A stretch of 64,000 nucleotides of DNA from Sporosarcina highlanderae (GCF_030433715.1 NZ_JAROCC010000004.1:1-64000); one strand, 5' to 3'; positions 18,374 to 27,998 are shown, counted from the stretch's first letter. Notes: a model not told the origin generated them from the sequence alone. Made by a program: numbers and translations.

Positions 18374-18721
18374 TCATAACCATTTTGGGATGAATATGAT
18401 CATTGCAATGATTGCACTACAAATCGCAAATACCAATACCGCACCAGATGCAAGATCCTTGGCCTGTTTGGCAAGCGGATGGAAGTCATCAGTTACGAGA
18501 TCCACAGTCCGTTCAATTGCAGTGTTCATCAACTCCAGGGCAATCATTCCCCCGATGAGAATTATAATGGTCAACCACTCCAACTTAGATAGCCCCGTAA
18601 GTACTCCCCCAAAAATTACACCAAGGGCGGCAATGCAATGGAATTTCATATTACGTTCAGCGCTGAAACCGTGTTGAATCCCTTTTAAAGCATAATGAAA
18701 CGATTTGAAGAAAGGATGCAT
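18374..18721 (-). CDS. dgkA: Undecaprenol/diacylglycerol kinase
   Basis: Small integral membrane kinase; in Gram-positives this family phosphorylates undecaprenol. 115 residues with three membrane helices. The signature ALELMNTAIERTVDL carries the catalytic Glu and the Mg-binding Asn/Glu. An N-terminal FHYALKGIQHGFSAERNMKFH amphipathic surface helix is seen, cited here in part. GGTGAG precedes the ATG. Located between ybeY and cdd as in B. subtilis. Confidence 0.94.
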   Translation of the reverse strand: MHPFFKSFHYALKGIQHGFSAERNMKFHCIAALGVIFGGVLTGLSKLEWLTIIILIGGMIALELMNTAIERTVDLVTDDFHPLAKQAKDLASGAVLVFAICSAIIAMIIFIPKWL

Positions 18722-18728
18722 ATCTTAC

Positions 18729-19199
18729 TCACCTTTCAAGGCCAAACGAAGAAAGGATATCCTTCTGCCTTCCAAACATTTTCTTTTCATCTTCTTCCGT
18801 CAGATGATCGTATCCAAGTAGATGTAGGAAACCATGCAGGGCTAAAAATCCAATTTCACGGCGCTCATCATGGCCATAATCCGCAGCTTGTCGTTTTGCA
18901 GTTTCAACCGAAATAATAATGTCTCCAAGCACGATTGGCATATCATCTTCCTGTACAATTGCAACCTCGCCCTCTGACATTTCTTCAAGAGCGAAAGATA
19001 TCACATCGGTCGCTTTGTCTTTTCCTCTGTATTCGGCGTTTATTTCACGTATTTCTTCGTCTGTCATGAATGTGATAGAAATCTCCGGATTCCCTGAAAG
19101 CTCCTCCATTTTGGCTGCGTGATTCAACACATCCTGAATTAGCTCTAAAATATCACCGGTCACGTTCTCTGTCCTGTCGTCGAAATAAATATCCAACAT
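18729..19199 (-). CDS. ybeY: Endoribonuclease YbeY (rRNA maturation)
   Basis: Zinc-dependent RNase needed for 16S rRNA 3'-end maturation (YqfG in Bacillus). 156 residues. The metal motif H-G-x-L-H-L-x-G-Y-D-H is present as HGFLHLLGYDH near residue 125. The conserved NAEYRGKDKATDVISF and LGDIIIS segments precede it. GGAGG precedes the ATG. It lies 20 bases from pgpH. Confidence 0.95.
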   Translation of the reverse strand: MLDIYFDDRTENVTGDILELIQDVLNHAAKMEELSGNPEISITFMTDEEIREINAEYRGKDKATDVISFALEEMSEGEVAIVQEDDMPIVLGDIIISVETAKRQAADYGHDERREIGFLALHGFLHLLGYDHLTEEDEKKMFGRQKDILSSFGLER

Positions 19200-19219
19200 T
19201 ATTTTGCCTGCCTCCTTGG

Positions 19220-21346
19220 TTATTCCGGGTATTCAATCCGGCTATGGAATATGCCGTTCAACGTCTCACAAATGACGTTTTCGATTGTTTTCAATTCCCT
19301 CATGGACAAATCGCATTCATCGAATTGGCCATCATTTAATTTACCCACAATAATTGATTTGACCAATTTCGCAATTTTATCTGGTGTAGGTTCCTTCAAG
19401 GAACGAACCGCAGCTTCAACGCTATCCGCAATTGAAATGATTGCGATTTCCTTCGTCTGCGGCTTCGGTCCAGGATAGCGGAAATCGTCCTCCACTACAT
19501 CTTGTCCCAATTCCTTCGCCTTTACAAAAAAGAATTTCAAAAAGCTTGTTCCATGATGCTGTCTAGCAATATCAACGATTTCAGCAGGCATTTTATGCTT
19601 CGCTAATAAATCAGCTCCATCGGTAGCATGAGCAATAATGATATCACGGCTCTTTTCAGGTGGCAAAGCATCATGTGGATTCGTGGTACCATGTTGGTTC
19701 TCGATGAAGAAGTTCGCTCTGACTGTTTTCCCGATATCATGATAGTAACTTCCAACCCGTGCTAACAAGCCATTAGCCCCAACAGATTCACAGGCGGCGT
19801 CAGCAAGATTGGCAACCATGACGCTATGATGGTATGTACCGGGTGTTTCAGTAAGGACCTTCTTCAGTAAAGGGTGATTAGGATTTGACAATTCGATCAG
19901 CCTCATATCGGAAAGCAATCCAAACGCCGTTTCAAAGAATGGCATAAGTCCAATGGTCAAAGCACCTGATAATATTCCAGACGTCAAGGCGACAATAAGA
20001 TAAAATATCAATTCCGATAGGGCATATGTAGACTGTGTCATTAATAAATAGAATCCTATGAATAAAATATTGGATGCACCGACAGCAAGACTCGTCCTTA
20101 GAATATTTGACCTTCTACCATTATTACCAAGGACATATATGCTAATTATCCCCCCAAAGAGGATATATAAGACAATTTCCATTTGCATGATTGAAGCAAA
20201 TCCTTCATGCAGCATGATTCCTGCAGTTGCTGCAGTTACAATTGTCATCATGAAAGCAAGGCGTTCATTCGTCAACAATTTCACAAGAAGTGGGGCCAAG
20301 GCGGTTGGGAATAAAAAAGCCACTTGGACATCAAACTCTTTATCTATCAAGCCAATAAGTTTCATCATGACCACTAAAATGAAGAAAACGGTATAGACAA
20401 TCAGTAATGACTTTTTCTTCTTATTATTCCTTTCCTGCCAAGTCATGAAATGCATATAGATTATCGCCGACACAAACAACACGAATAAGCTTAATCCTAC
20501 TATCGGTTTAAAAGAGGATTGATTCGTCAATAGACCCGCTAACTCTAACTGTCTATATATTTCGGAATCAATGAACTGACCTTCACGCACAATAACTTGT
20601 CCTTGCAGAATCCTTTTCGATTCAACTGCATTCTTTTCCTCTTCTATCCGTTTATCAGTCAACTCTTTATTAATCGTTTCAGTCTCGACAACTAAGGATC
20701 TTCCAAGCGTAATAAGGGTTTGCAAAACAGTTGGTCTAATTGCATCGGATAAACGAAGTTTCCTCTCAACTTCGTACCTAACCGTGGAAAGATCTCCACT
20801 TCGAATCGGTTTCGACAATTCATCACCAATTATTGCGGAAACTTCCATTTGCATTTTCCTTAAGTCCGCAATGTTTTCATTGAGCAAGCTACCTATTGCT
20901 TCATTGGTCAGTCTTAAGCCCGGCTCTTCTTCTTCTAATTTGGATAACTTCGCACGAATTTCTTTTATTTGTTCATTTCGGGATTTTACCAATATAGACT
21001 CATCATCAGGGTCAGGGACATTTGCTTGCTTTGCTTCTATGATAATATCAAAAAGCTGCGATGCGATGGCTTGCCTGTTTTTCGAAATATCTTCATTGAA
21101 TTGATAAAACGGTGGTACTTCGGCTTCAATTCTACGTTTCTCCTGCTCGGTTTTCACGGTATCCTCGACTGTTTTTAAGGATCTAATCGTTTTCGGAGAA
21201 ATTTTGAATTCATGCAGTTCATACGTTTCCTGCTTTACCCCGCCATACATTAACGAAAAAAGCGCAATAGCCGCGAGGATGACGACGAATAAAGAAAGGT
21301 ATTTGAACTTCAGTGACTTGAAAAGATTCACCAATGATTTGAACAC
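19220..21346 (-). CDS. pgpH: Cyclic-di-AMP phosphodiesterase PgpH
   Basis: Seven-helix HD-domain membrane phosphodiesterase that degrades c-di-AMP (YqfF). 708 residues from a GTG with GGGGGGATC upstream. N-terminal membrane helix (about 17-35), a ~230-residue extracellular 7TMR-HDED domain, seven membrane helices (about 285-465), and a cytoplasmic HD domain. The HD metal motif appears in TYHHSVMVANLADAACE, SYYHDIGK and IIAHATDGADLL, then RQHHGT. Next to phoH as in other Bacillales. Confidence 0.95.
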   Translation of the reverse strand: MFKSLVNLFKSLKFKYLSLFVVILAAIALFSLMYGGVKQETYELHEFKISPKTIRSLKTVEDTVKTEQEKRRIEAEVPPFYQFNEDISKNRQAIASQLFDIIIEAKQANVPDPDDESILVKSRNEQIKEIRAKLSKLEEEEPGLRLTNEAIGSLLNENIADLRKMQMEVSAIIGDELSKPIRSGDLSTVRYEVERKLRLSDAIRPTVLQTLITLGRSLVVETETINKELTDKRIEEEKNAVESKRILQGQVIVREGQFIDSEIYRQLELAGLLTNQSSFKPIVGLSLFVLFVSAIIYMHFMTWQERNNKKKKSLLIVYTVFFILVVMMKLIGLIDKEFDVQVAFLFPTALAPLLVKLLTNERLAFMMTIVTAATAGIMLHEGFASIMQMEIVLYILFGGIISIYVLGNNGRRSNILRTSLAVGASNILFIGFYLLMTQSTYALSELIFYLIVALTSGILSGALTIGLMPFFETAFGLLSDMRLIELSNPNHPLLKKVLTETPGTYHHSVMVANLADAACESVGANGLLARVGSYYHDIGKTVRANFFIENQHGTTNPHDALPPEKSRDIIIAHATDGADLLAKHKMPAEIVDIARQHHGTSFLKFFFVKAKELGQDVVEDDFRYPGPKPQTKEIAIISIADSVEAAVRSLKEPTPDKIAKLVKSIIVGKLNDGQFDECDLSMRELKTIENVICETLNGIFHSRIEYPE

Positions 21347-21412
21347 GAATGATCCCCCCTGCCCTTATATCTCTTTTCTGCCATTTATTGAAATGTTGAA
21401 AGAGCAGCCACT

Positions 21413-22372
21413 TTAGGATGACTGCTCATTTTCATAAGCTTCAATGATTTTTGCAACAATAGGATGGCGTACAACATCACCCTGTTCAAGATACTGGAAG
21501 TGTATATCGGATACATTTTTCAAGATCGACTCCGCGGCATTGAGCCCTGATCCTATTCCCTTAGGCAGGTCAATCTGAGTTTTGTCTCCTGTAATCACCA
21601 TTTTGGAACCAAATCCGAGACGTGTCAGGAACATTTTCATTTGAGCCTTTGTTGTATTCTGTGCTTCATCAAGGATGACGAAAGCATCATCCAGTGTACG
21701 TCCTCTCATATAGGCCAGGGGAGCAATTTCAATAACACCCCGTTCCATTAGCCGTTCAGTATGTTCCGCCCCTAATACGTCATGCAGAGCGTCGTAGAGC
21801 GGACGCAAATATGGATCGACCTTCTCTTTTAAATCCCCTGGAAGGAAACCAAGACTTTCTCCGGCTTCTACTGCTGGTCTCGTCAATATTATCCGTTTGA
21901 CAGAACCAGTTTTCATCGCTTGCACAGCAAGGACTACAGCAAGATATGTTTTTCCAGTACCTGCAGGACCAATACAGAAAACAAGATCATTTTTCCGAAT
22001 GGCGTGGATATACTCACGCTGTCCAATAGTCTTCGCACGAATTGCTTTGCCCTTCGTAGTCCTCGCTACTTCTTCATCATATAATTCAGCGAAATATTCA
22101 ATCGTCCCATTTTTCACCATTTCAATAGCAGTGGAAATATCGCGTAAATTAATGTTGATTCCTTTTCGTATAACCTTCAAGAGCTGCTCAAGTAGGAACT
22201 TTCCTGCCACGATATCCTTTTCTTCACCTGCCAAGGAAATTGTATCACCACGTGTCAGGATAGAGATATTCATCGACTCTTCAATCATTTTTAAATTCTG
22301 ATCAGAAATACCTAAAAGCATAACTGCTTCATTCGGTTCCTCAATGTGAAGTTGGATCACTTGTTCACTCAA
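21413..22372 (-). CDS. phoH: PhoH-like ATPase
   Basis: Cytoplasmic P-loop ATPase of the PhoH family, often coupled to KH-type RNA binding; the exact role is unsettled. 319 residues. Walker A GPAGTGKTYLA lies near residue 135, and Walker B FVILDEAQNTTKAQMKMFLTR (given in part) with sensor-like ITGDKTQIDLP follows. The start is TTG, inside the end of yqfD, with CAAGGAG about 10 bases upstream, so translation is coupled to yqfD. The yqfC-yqfD-phoH order is conserved in spore formers. Confidence 0.93.
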   Translation of the reverse strand: MSEQVIQLHIEEPNEAVMLLGISDQNLKMIEESMNISILTRGDTISLAGEEKDIVAGKFLLEQLLKVIRKGININLRDISTAIEMVKNGTIEYFAELYDEEVARTTKGKAIRAKTIGQREYIHAIRKNDLVFCIGPAGTGKTYLAVVLAVQAMKTGSVKRIILTRPAVEAGESLGFLPGDLKEKVDPYLRPLYDALHDVLGAEHTERLMERGVIEIAPLAYMRGRTLDDAFVILDEAQNTTKAQMKMFLTRLGFGSKMVITGDKTQIDLPKGIGSGLNAAESILKNVSDIHFQYLEQGDVVRHPIVAKIIEAYENEQSS

Positions 22373-23480
22373 TAGTTTCAGTCTCCTTGGGAATTGGTCT
22401 TTTAACCGCTATATTTTCATTCATCAAAAATAATATAGTCCCCTCAACTGTATCATTTCCGAACGTCAAGTGTAAAATGTTTTCTTCTTTAATAATGAGG
22501 TCAGACTTTGAATCATTTAAAATTTTGTGTTTTATTAACGGAAGGATGATGGATTCCCCCATTTCTTCCTTCAATTCAAATTGTTCAATTCGATCCTCTC
22601 GGATATGTTCAGTTTTTATAAATGACCTGAAAGATGGCAATTCCCCCTTGTTCCATACAATCGGAGATTGCCAATGTATGATCACGCTTTCCTCGCCCAA
22701 TAATTGATAATCGATTGTTTTCGGGATTTTAAAAGTATACTCTGACCAAAAATCAGCAAACACTAAGCCTTCCGCTCCTACGACCGTCTTTTTGCCCCCC
22801 TGCTCCAGTATGCCTGTCGCAAGCAAATCTCCTTTCTTCACGGTTTGAAAGACATGTGCGACTCTTTCCCCTCTGCTCAATCGAAAACTTGTAATAACCC
22901 CGCCAGTCCTGGCAATCAAATCGGAAGGGGGGCCTTCTTTTTCAATTTTATCGTTTAATTTCGGGGATAACATTGGAATGATTGTCAATGTACTTCCGGA
23001 CCTTTTGAATCTCACCCAGGAGAGTGATGGATCGTCGAGCATTAAAGCCCGCCTAATTTCTCCTTCATCAGGAATAGTGGAAAGCGGCCGAAATTTTGAG
23101 ATTGACGCCTTTTCCAATTTTATTTCAATTCGTTCTGCCACTTCCGGCATTTCAGAAACAATCTCTATTTCCCACAGAAATAAGGATGCGATTATAGGGA
23201 TGATACATGCAATCAAAAATCGGAAGGAAGTAAAAAGGCGCCTTTCCACCGAGCCCTCATCAGGCCTATTTATAGATACTTTCATCTTGAATCGGCGTCT
23301 ATTTCTCCTTATGAACTGAATACCTTTCTTATCGGTTTGAAATCGTATTGTAGCACCGGATTCTGTTATACCTGTAATCCTGACCCCAGACCTTGCAAGG
23401 AAGCTTAAAAACCTGGATGGATCAGTTTTGCCCGTTAAAATGACTTCAAATCTTTTATGAATCATAGGCACCCTGTCCAT
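22365..23480 (-). CDS. yqfD: Sporulation protein YqfD
   Basis: Spore-former-specific protein, in B. subtilis part of the sigma-E regulon. 371 residues; the family is usually near 380-400. N-terminal soluble segment with repeated basic stretches (FIRRNRRRFKMKVSINR), one membrane helix at about 86-105 (FRFLIACIIPIIASLFLWEI), then a large extracytoplasmic domain with RTGGVITSFRLSRGERV. Either the ATG at 23480 or the one at 23465 could start it; neither has ideal spacing. It overlaps yqfC by 26 bases. Confidence 0.88.
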   Translation of the reverse strand: MDRVPMIHKRFEVILTGKTDPSRFLSFLARSGVRITGITESGATIRFQTDKKGIQFIRRNRRRFKMKVSINRPDEGSVERRLFTSFRFLIACIIPIIASLFLWEIEIVSEMPEVAERIEIKLEKASISKFRPLSTIPDEGEIRRALMLDDPSLSWVRFKRSGSTLTIIPMLSPKLNDKIEKEGPPSDLIARTGGVITSFRLSRGERVAHVFQTVKKGDLLATGILEQGGKKTVVGAEGLVFADFWSEYTFKIPKTIDYQLLGEESVIIHWQSPIVWNKGELPSFRSFIKTEHIREDRIEQFELKEEMGESIILPLIKHKILNDSKSDLIIKEENILHLTFGNDTVEGTILFLMNENIAVKRPIPKETETIE

Positions 23481-23712
23481 CCTTGATTTCCTTTATGTTC
23501 ACCGTTGAAATCGTCTCAAAAGAGAATACCGCTAATTCTTCCGATAACGTTTCTACGATGAGATCTTCCCCGGTTGCTTCAATGATGTGATCACCACTTC
23601 GGACTGCCGCGTAATCGGGTCCTAATTTCAATAGAGAATAAGGGCCCGTGATACGGATAAATGCAAATTCATCAATTGTTACTGAAGAGTTCATTTTAAA
23701 AAGTTTTTTCAT
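23455..23712 (-). CDS. yqfC: Sporulation protein YqfC
   Basis: Small spore-former protein of the YabP/YqfC family, 85 residues. The family pattern of beta strands is seen: ITGPYSLLKLGPDYAAVRSG followed by IIEATGEDLIVETLSEEL. Function in the mother cell is unknown. The ATG follows a GGGGG by seven bases, but that GGGGG lies in the 3' arm of a perfect 13-bp hairpin, which may limit translation. First gene of the yqfC-yqfD-phoH unit. Confidence 0.9.
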   Translation of the reverse strand: MKKLFKMNSSVTIDEFAFIRITGPYSLLKLGPDYAAVRSGDHIIEATGEDLIVETLSEELAVFSFETISTVNIKEIKDGQGAYDS

Positions 23713-23718
23713 GATAAA

Positions 23719-23753
23719 ACCCCCTATCCAAGCCTATGATTTGGATAGGGGGT
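23719..23753 (-). terminator. Hairpin masking the yqfC ribosome site
   Basis: ACCCCCTATCCAA (23719-23731) and TTGGATAGGGGGT (23741-23753) form a perfect 13-bp stem with a 9-base loop. On the minus strand it is followed by TTTATC and then the yqfC ATG. It may terminate the floA unit, or hold the yqfC GGGGG in a stem, or both. Confidence 0.75.
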
Positions 23754-23759
23754 CGATGA

Positions 23760-24266
23760 TTATTGTTTTGATTTTGGTGGTCCTAAAATTTCGGAGAAGA
23801 TGATTCCCTTAATGAGGTCCTGCTCATCTCGCGGAATCATATTACTGTTTTCAACTGGTTTTTCCCACACAAAATCGCCCTGATGCGTGGAAAGTCTACC
23901 CCGGTGGGCATTCGTTTCAGACTTCTTTTCCCGCTCTTTTCGTTGAAAGGACACCGGAGCTTCTATAGGTTTCGCTTGGCCAACAACCTTTTTCGGCATT
24001 GCTGCCGGCTCAGTCTGCCTGCTTGGCGGTTCATCGATTTCTGTTTGAAATTCTCGTTGAATTTCTTTATACATCTCTTGCGATATCTCTTTTAACCTTC
24101 GCATCGGATCTTGTGTATGTGTATCCGGTTTTGCAGATGGCCATTGTGGCTGTTGCGATTGTGCAGAGGGCCGTCTATTTTGTGTCTTCGGTGGTTCACC
24201 AGGTTTTTTCCCTTTAAAGATCATACTGATGAGTCCCAAGACAGCTGCTATTACTAATGTCTCCAT
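23760..24266 (-). CDS. Unknown membrane-anchored linker protein
   Basis: Not recognised as a named family. 168 residues: a single N-terminal membrane helix (TLVIAAVLGLISMIFKG), then a long Pro/Gln/Lys-rich hydrophilic region with no folded domain apparent. It ends in a hydrophobic tail, DLIKGIIFSEILGPPKS, that looks like a conserved docking motif. It sits where yqfB stands in B. subtilis, just after floA and before yqfC, so a role near flotillin or the membrane is possible but unproven. Confidence 0.7.
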   Translation of the reverse strand: METLVIAAVLGLISMIFKGKKPGEPPKTQNRRPSAQSQQPQWPSAKPDTHTQDPMRRLKEISQEMYKEIQREFQTEIDEPPSRQTEPAAMPKKVVGQAKPIEAPVSFQRKEREKKSETNAHRGRLSTHQGDFVWEKPVENSNMIPRDEQDLIKGIIFSEILGPPKSKQ

Positions 24267-24303
24267 CTGTGCATCCCCTTTCCGGGAATTTTATGCTCAA
24301 ACG

Positions 24304-25314
24304 TCACTCTTTCTTTGTATCCGGCCTTGGCTGATCCCCACCGATTTTGCTGATAGAATCACGCATTCCTGTATCTGCTTGGATATTTTTATAGTTCATG
24401 TAATCCATGATGCCGATATTTCCTGAGCGAAGCGCTTCTGCCATTGCAAGAGGAACTTCAGCCTCAGCCCCGACCACTTTCGCGCGCATCTCTTGGACTT
24501 TCGCTTTCATTTCCTGCTCGTTCGCAACAGCCATCGCACGGCGTTCTTCTGCTTTCGCTTGTGCAATATTCTTATCAGCCATCGCTTGTTCAGTTTGAAG
24601 TTCAGCACCGATATTTTTACCGATATCAACGTCCGCAATATCGATGGAAAGGATTTCGAAAGCTGTTCCAGAGTCAAGGCCTTTTGCTAATACTGTTTGA
24701 GAAATCAAATCAGGGTTTTCAAGAACTTTTGCATGATCCACTGAAGAACCGATTGTAGATACGATACCTTCACCTACACGCGCAACAACAGTTTCTTCAC
24801 CTGCACCACCGACAAGTCTGTCAATGTTGGCACGTACTGTAATACGCGCTTTTGCCTTGACCTCAATCCCGTTCATAGCTACACCAGCAATGAACGGTGT
24901 TTCAATAACTTTTGGATTAACGGACATTTGAACCGCTTCAAGAACGTCACGCCCTGCAAGGTCGATTGCCGCAGCACGTTCAAATGATAACTCGATATTC
25001 GCACGATGTGCAGCAATCAACGCATTGACGACACGGTCAACGTTACCACCAGCAAGATAATGGCTCTCAAGCTGATTGATAGAAACATTCAAACCCGCTT
25101 TATGAGCCTTGATAAGCGGATTTACGACCCTACTTGGAATAACTCGACGTAGACGCATACCAATTAATGTGAAAATACTTACCCGTACACCTGCCGCTAA
25201 TGCGGAAATCCACAATGTAACTGGGACAAGCGTGAAAAACACGGATAATAAGATAATTATTCCGATGATGATCGCGACAGTTGCAATGAAACTACCACTT
25301 GCTAATTCAATCAT
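24304..25314 (-). CDS. floA: Flotillin-like protein FloA
   Basis: Membrane-microdomain scaffold (YqfA). 336 residues. N-terminal hydrophobic hairpin (about 8-45) with no signal peptide, an SPFH-like domain, and an Ala/Glu-rich coiled coil ([20 protein letters not shown] then [20 protein letters not shown], cited in part). The C-terminus is [11 protein letters not shown]. It overlaps yqeZ by eight bases; FloA-NfeD pairs are general in bacteria and suggest joint action. Confidence 0.95.
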   Translation of the reverse strand: MIELASGSFIATVAIIIGIIILLSVFFTLVPVTLWISALAAGVRVSIFTLIGMRLRRVIPSRVVNPLIKAHKAGLNVSINQLESHYLAGGNVDRVVNALIAAHRANIELSFERAAAIDLAGRDVLEAVQMSVNPKVIETPFIAGVAMNGIEVKAKARITVRANIDRLVGGAGEETVVARVGEGIVSTIGSSVDHAKVLENPDLISQTVLAKGLDSGTAFEILSIDIADVDIGKNIGAELQTEQAMADKNIAQAKAEERRAMAVANEQEMKAKVQEMRAKVVGAEAEVPLAMAEALRSGNIGIMDYMNYKNIQADTGMRDSISKIGGDQPRPDTKKE

Positions 25315-26650
25315 TCTTCATTTCCCCCTTCTCTTCAAATTCCCTTACTACAATACGGGAACCTTCAACCTTCACTATAATAACATGTTTACCTTTGTCG
25401 ATGTAGCTTCCTTGTGAAACAACATCGATTCGTTCTCCATCAAGCTCAACCGTTCCTGCTGGTCTGAGAGGAGTGATGGTCGTGCCCTTCTTTCCTAATA
25501 ATTCTGTCCGATTAACGTTCGAAACATACCCACTTTCGGTATCTGTCGAATCCATCAACACCATCTTATTAAGCAAATGCAATCTTTTTCCGAAAAACTT
25601 CATTATGATCACCATCCCAGTAACGGCAACAGCAATCGCGATCAAGACGGCATAAGCCATAGACATCGGATTACCGCCCGCCATAATGATACTTGCAACA
25701 ATTGCAACTGCACCGAGTGTCCCAGCGATACCACCCGGGAGGAAAAGCTCCAGTATGATTAGGATCACACCGATACCAAAAAGAATCAGCGTCTCATATC
25801 CTGCCAATCCGGCGATAAGATGTCCGAAAAAGAATAGCAGTAAAGATGTAATCGCCATCGTTCCGGGTACTCCGAAACCAGGTGAATAGAGTTCCACGAC
25901 AAGTCCCAGTCCCGCGATTGACAGCAAGATCGGTACAACAAAAGGATGTGTAATGAAGCGTACAATCCCTTCAGCGAAAGACACTTTCGTCGAAATGATT
26001 TCAGCATCAGACAATCCAGTCACATTTAATAGCTCGTTGAACGAGGTAACAGTGCCTTCACTGTAACCCACTTCCGGGTCAGCAGCTTCTTTCGCTGTCA
26101 ATGTTAGAAATTCACCTTTCCCGGCACGATACATCGACATATCGATGTCGGCGTCAGCCATTGCTAATGCATATTCCGTCTTGCGTTTTTTCGATTCAGC
26201 AGCATTTATCATTTCAGCCTTCCACATGCTTTGCGCTTTTTCACTCGCTGCATTTCCAGCCGAATCGACAACCCCAGAGGAACCAATCAAACCATTCGGG
26301 GACATATAAATTTTATCCGAATACAGGGCGATGAGCGCACCTGCAGATATGGCTCTGTAATTGATGTATGCAATTATTTCCATCTCGGTATTATTCATCA
26401 ATTGTCCAATCTGCCCCGCTGCGTCCGTATGACCTCCAAGTGTATCAATTTCCAAAATGATTGTTTTGGCTCCAGCATCTTCCGCTTCCTTGAAAGAACG
26501 TTTCAAATAAGCATATAGGCCTTTTTCAACTGCATCATCAATTTTCACGTGGTACACTTTTTCAACCGCGGCTGATGTCTGTAAAAAAGGAACAGAAAAA
26601 ATGGATAGAAATAAAATGAACAGGATGAACTTTCCTATCATTTTATGCAT
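25307..26650 (-). CDS. yqeZ: NfeD-family membrane protease YqeZ
   Basis: Partner of flotillin. 447 residues: signal peptide (ending near LQTSAA), a ClpP-class serine-protease domain, four or five membrane helices, and a C-terminal OB-fold NfeD domain. The likely nucleophile Ser lies in the [15 protein letters not shown] segment, and the Lys in the [15 protein letters not shown] region. The ATG at 26650 is chosen because AAGAGGTGA stands eight bases upstream; the GTG four codons earlier overlaps it. Upstream of floA in one operon. Confidence 0.92.
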   Translation of the reverse strand: MHKMIGKFILFILFLSIFSVPFLQTSAAVEKVYHVKIDDAVEKGLYAYLKRSFKEAEDAGAKTIILEIDTLGGHTDAAGQIGQLMNNTEMEIIAYINYRAISAGALIALYSDKIYMSPNGLIGSSGVVDSAGNAASEKAQSMWKAEMINAAESKKRKTEYALAMADADIDMSMYRAGKGEFLTLTAKEAADPEVGYSEGTVTSFNELLNVTGLSDAEIISTKVSFAEGIVRFITHPFVVPILLSIAGLGLVVELYSPGFGVPGTMAITSLLLFFFGHLIAGLAGYETLILFGIGVILIILELFLPGGIAGTLGAVAIVASIIMAGGNPMSMAYAVLIAIAVAVTGMVIIMKFFGKRLHLLNKMVLMDSTDTESGYVSNVNRTELLGKKGTTITPLRPAGTVELDGERIDVVSQGSYIDKGKHVIIVKVEGSRIVVREFEEKGEMKND

Positions 26651-26820
26651 CTTTATGTTCACCTCTTTCTCTACTTACAATTATACCTTCTTTACGTATG
26701 AGAGTGGTATTAAGTTTCACTCTACAATATAATTTTTAAATATTATTTTGTAAGGCACTCGTTTATCTTGAACAGCGCTCTCCCCAAATCTTTTTCTTCT
26801 TTTCTTTTAAGCGCAATAAA

Positions 26821-26851
26821 AAACCGGAAATTCCAAAGGAAGTTCCGGTTT
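26821..26851 (-). terminator. Terminator after rpsU
   Basis: AAACCGGAA(A)TTCC pairs with GGAA(G)TTCCGGTTT, followed on the minus strand by a TTTTTTATT run. It ends the rpsU transcript before yqeZ. Confidence 0.88.
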
Positions 26852-26894
26852 CAAAATAAACATGCTTAAATTGTTAGTTCAATATGGACAGATA

Positions 26895-27068
26895 TTAGAA
26901 TTTACGCTTACGAGCAGCCTCAGACTTCTTTTTACGTTTGACACTTGGTTTCTCGTAGAACTCACGCTTTCTTACCTCTTGTATTGTACCACTTTTTGAT
27001 ACAGTACGTTTGAAGCGGCGAAGAGCATCTTCAAGCGATTCATTTTTGCGAACGACAGTTTTCGTCAT
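26895..27068 (-). CDS. rpsU: 30S ribosomal protein S21
   Basis: Small-subunit protein at the mRNA-exit/anti-SD region. 57 residues, very basic, with [20 protein letters not shown] and the Lys/Arg-rich tail [14 protein letters not shown]. The ATG at 27068 follows GGAGGGAGGGA; the in-frame start nine codons earlier is on that site. It has its own promoter and terminator. Confidence 0.97.
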   Translation of the reverse strand: MTKTVVRKNESLEDALRRFKRTVSKSGTIQEVRKREFYEKPSVKRKKKSEAARKRKF

Positions 27069-27100
27069 ATCTCTTGTCCCTCCCTCCGAGCACACTTCGA

Positions 27101-27118
27101 AACAAGGTGATACCCTTG
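27101..27118. promoter_or_regulatory. Palindrome in the rpsU leader
   Basis: ACAAGG and CCTTGT flank a 6-base centre, between the –10 and the ribosome-binding site of rpsU. It could be a small mRNA stem for feedback control or an operator. No binder is known to me. Confidence 0.4.
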
Positions 27119-27127
27119 TACTAAAAA

Positions 27128-27156
27128 ATTATAGCGTACTATTACAAAACGGTCAA
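27128..27156 (-). promoter_or_regulatory. SigA promoter of rpsU
   Basis: On the minus strand TTGACC (27156-27151) and TATAAT (27133-27128) are 17 bases apart, a near-perfect vegetative promoter. Confidence 0.85.
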
Positions 27157-27218
27157 TAAAAAACTTTCAAAATATCTATCCAAAATAGGTAAATGCCCTT
27201 TTAGACTTCCTAAACCTA

Positions 27219-27890
27219 TCAATAATCAGAGTCGCTTTGCAAACCTTGCATGATTTTAACGCCTGAACTAGCACCAATCCGTGTTGCGCCGGCATTAATC
27301 ATCTTTTGCATATCCTCAAAACTACGAACTCCTCCGGAAGCCTTTACACCCATTTCCGGACCAACAACTCCACGCATCAATTTGACATCTTCTTCAGTGG
27401 CACCACCTGTTGAGAAGCCCGTTGATGTTTTAACGAAATCGGCCCCTGCTGCACGTGACAATTCACATGCCTTCCGTTTTTCCTGGTCAGTAAGCAATGA
27501 TGTTTCAATGATTACTTTTACAATCGCTTTACCTTTTGCAGCGTCTACTACGCCTGCAATGTCTTGACCAACTGTATCATCATCTCCGCTTTTTAGCGCA
27601 CCGATATTTATAACCATATCGATTTCAGTGGCACCTTTTTCGATTGCATCTTTCGTTTCAAATGCCTTTACTTCAGTTGTAGAAGCACCAAGTGGGAATC
27701 CAATGACTGTACAAACTTCTACGTCTGTTCCTTTCAGAATTTCCGAAGCGGTTTTTACCCATGCTGGATTGACACAAACTGATGCGAATGAATAGGTTTT
27801 CGCCTCTTCACATAAGGAAATGATCTCTTCTTTTTTTGCATCTGCCTTCAATAGTGTATGATCAATATATGCTGCGTAATTTTTATTCAA
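27219..27890 (-). CDS. deoC: Deoxyribose-phosphate aldolase
   Basis: Splits deoxyribose-5-phosphate to acetaldehyde and glyceraldehyde-3-phosphate. 223 residues. DHTLLKADA near the start, TVIGFPLG, the Schiff-base Lys likely in the FVKTSTGFS segment (near residue 155), and [12 protein letters not shown]. The start is TTG with GGAGGATATT upstream. It sits between mtaB and rpsU, where B. subtilis has no gene of this kind. Confidence 0.95.
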   Translation of the reverse strand: MNKNYAAYIDHTLLKADAKKEEIISLCEEAKTYSFASVCVNPAWVKTASEILKGTDVEVCTVIGFPLGASTTEVKAFETKDAIEKGATEIDMVINIGALKSGDDDTVGQDIAGVVDAAKGKAIVKVIIETSLLTDQEKRKACELSRAAGADFVKTSTGFSTGGATEEDVKLMRGVVGPEMGVKASGGVRSFEDMQKMINAGATRIGASSGVKIMQGLQSDSDY

Positions 27891-27959
27891 TGTATAATAT
27901 CCTCCTTGGGTTGTATGTACCTCTTACATCATAGCAAAAATAAATTCTCACCGCATTAA

Positions 27960-27991
27960 AAAACAGTCCACCCGTAAGGATAGACTGTTTT
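27960..27991 (-). terminator. Terminator after mtaB
   Basis: AAAACAGTC and GACTGTTTT form the stem; a TTTTTT run follows on the minus strand. It ends the prmA-rsmE-mtaB transcript before deoC. Confidence 0.85.
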
Positions 27992-27998
27992 GCATGAA

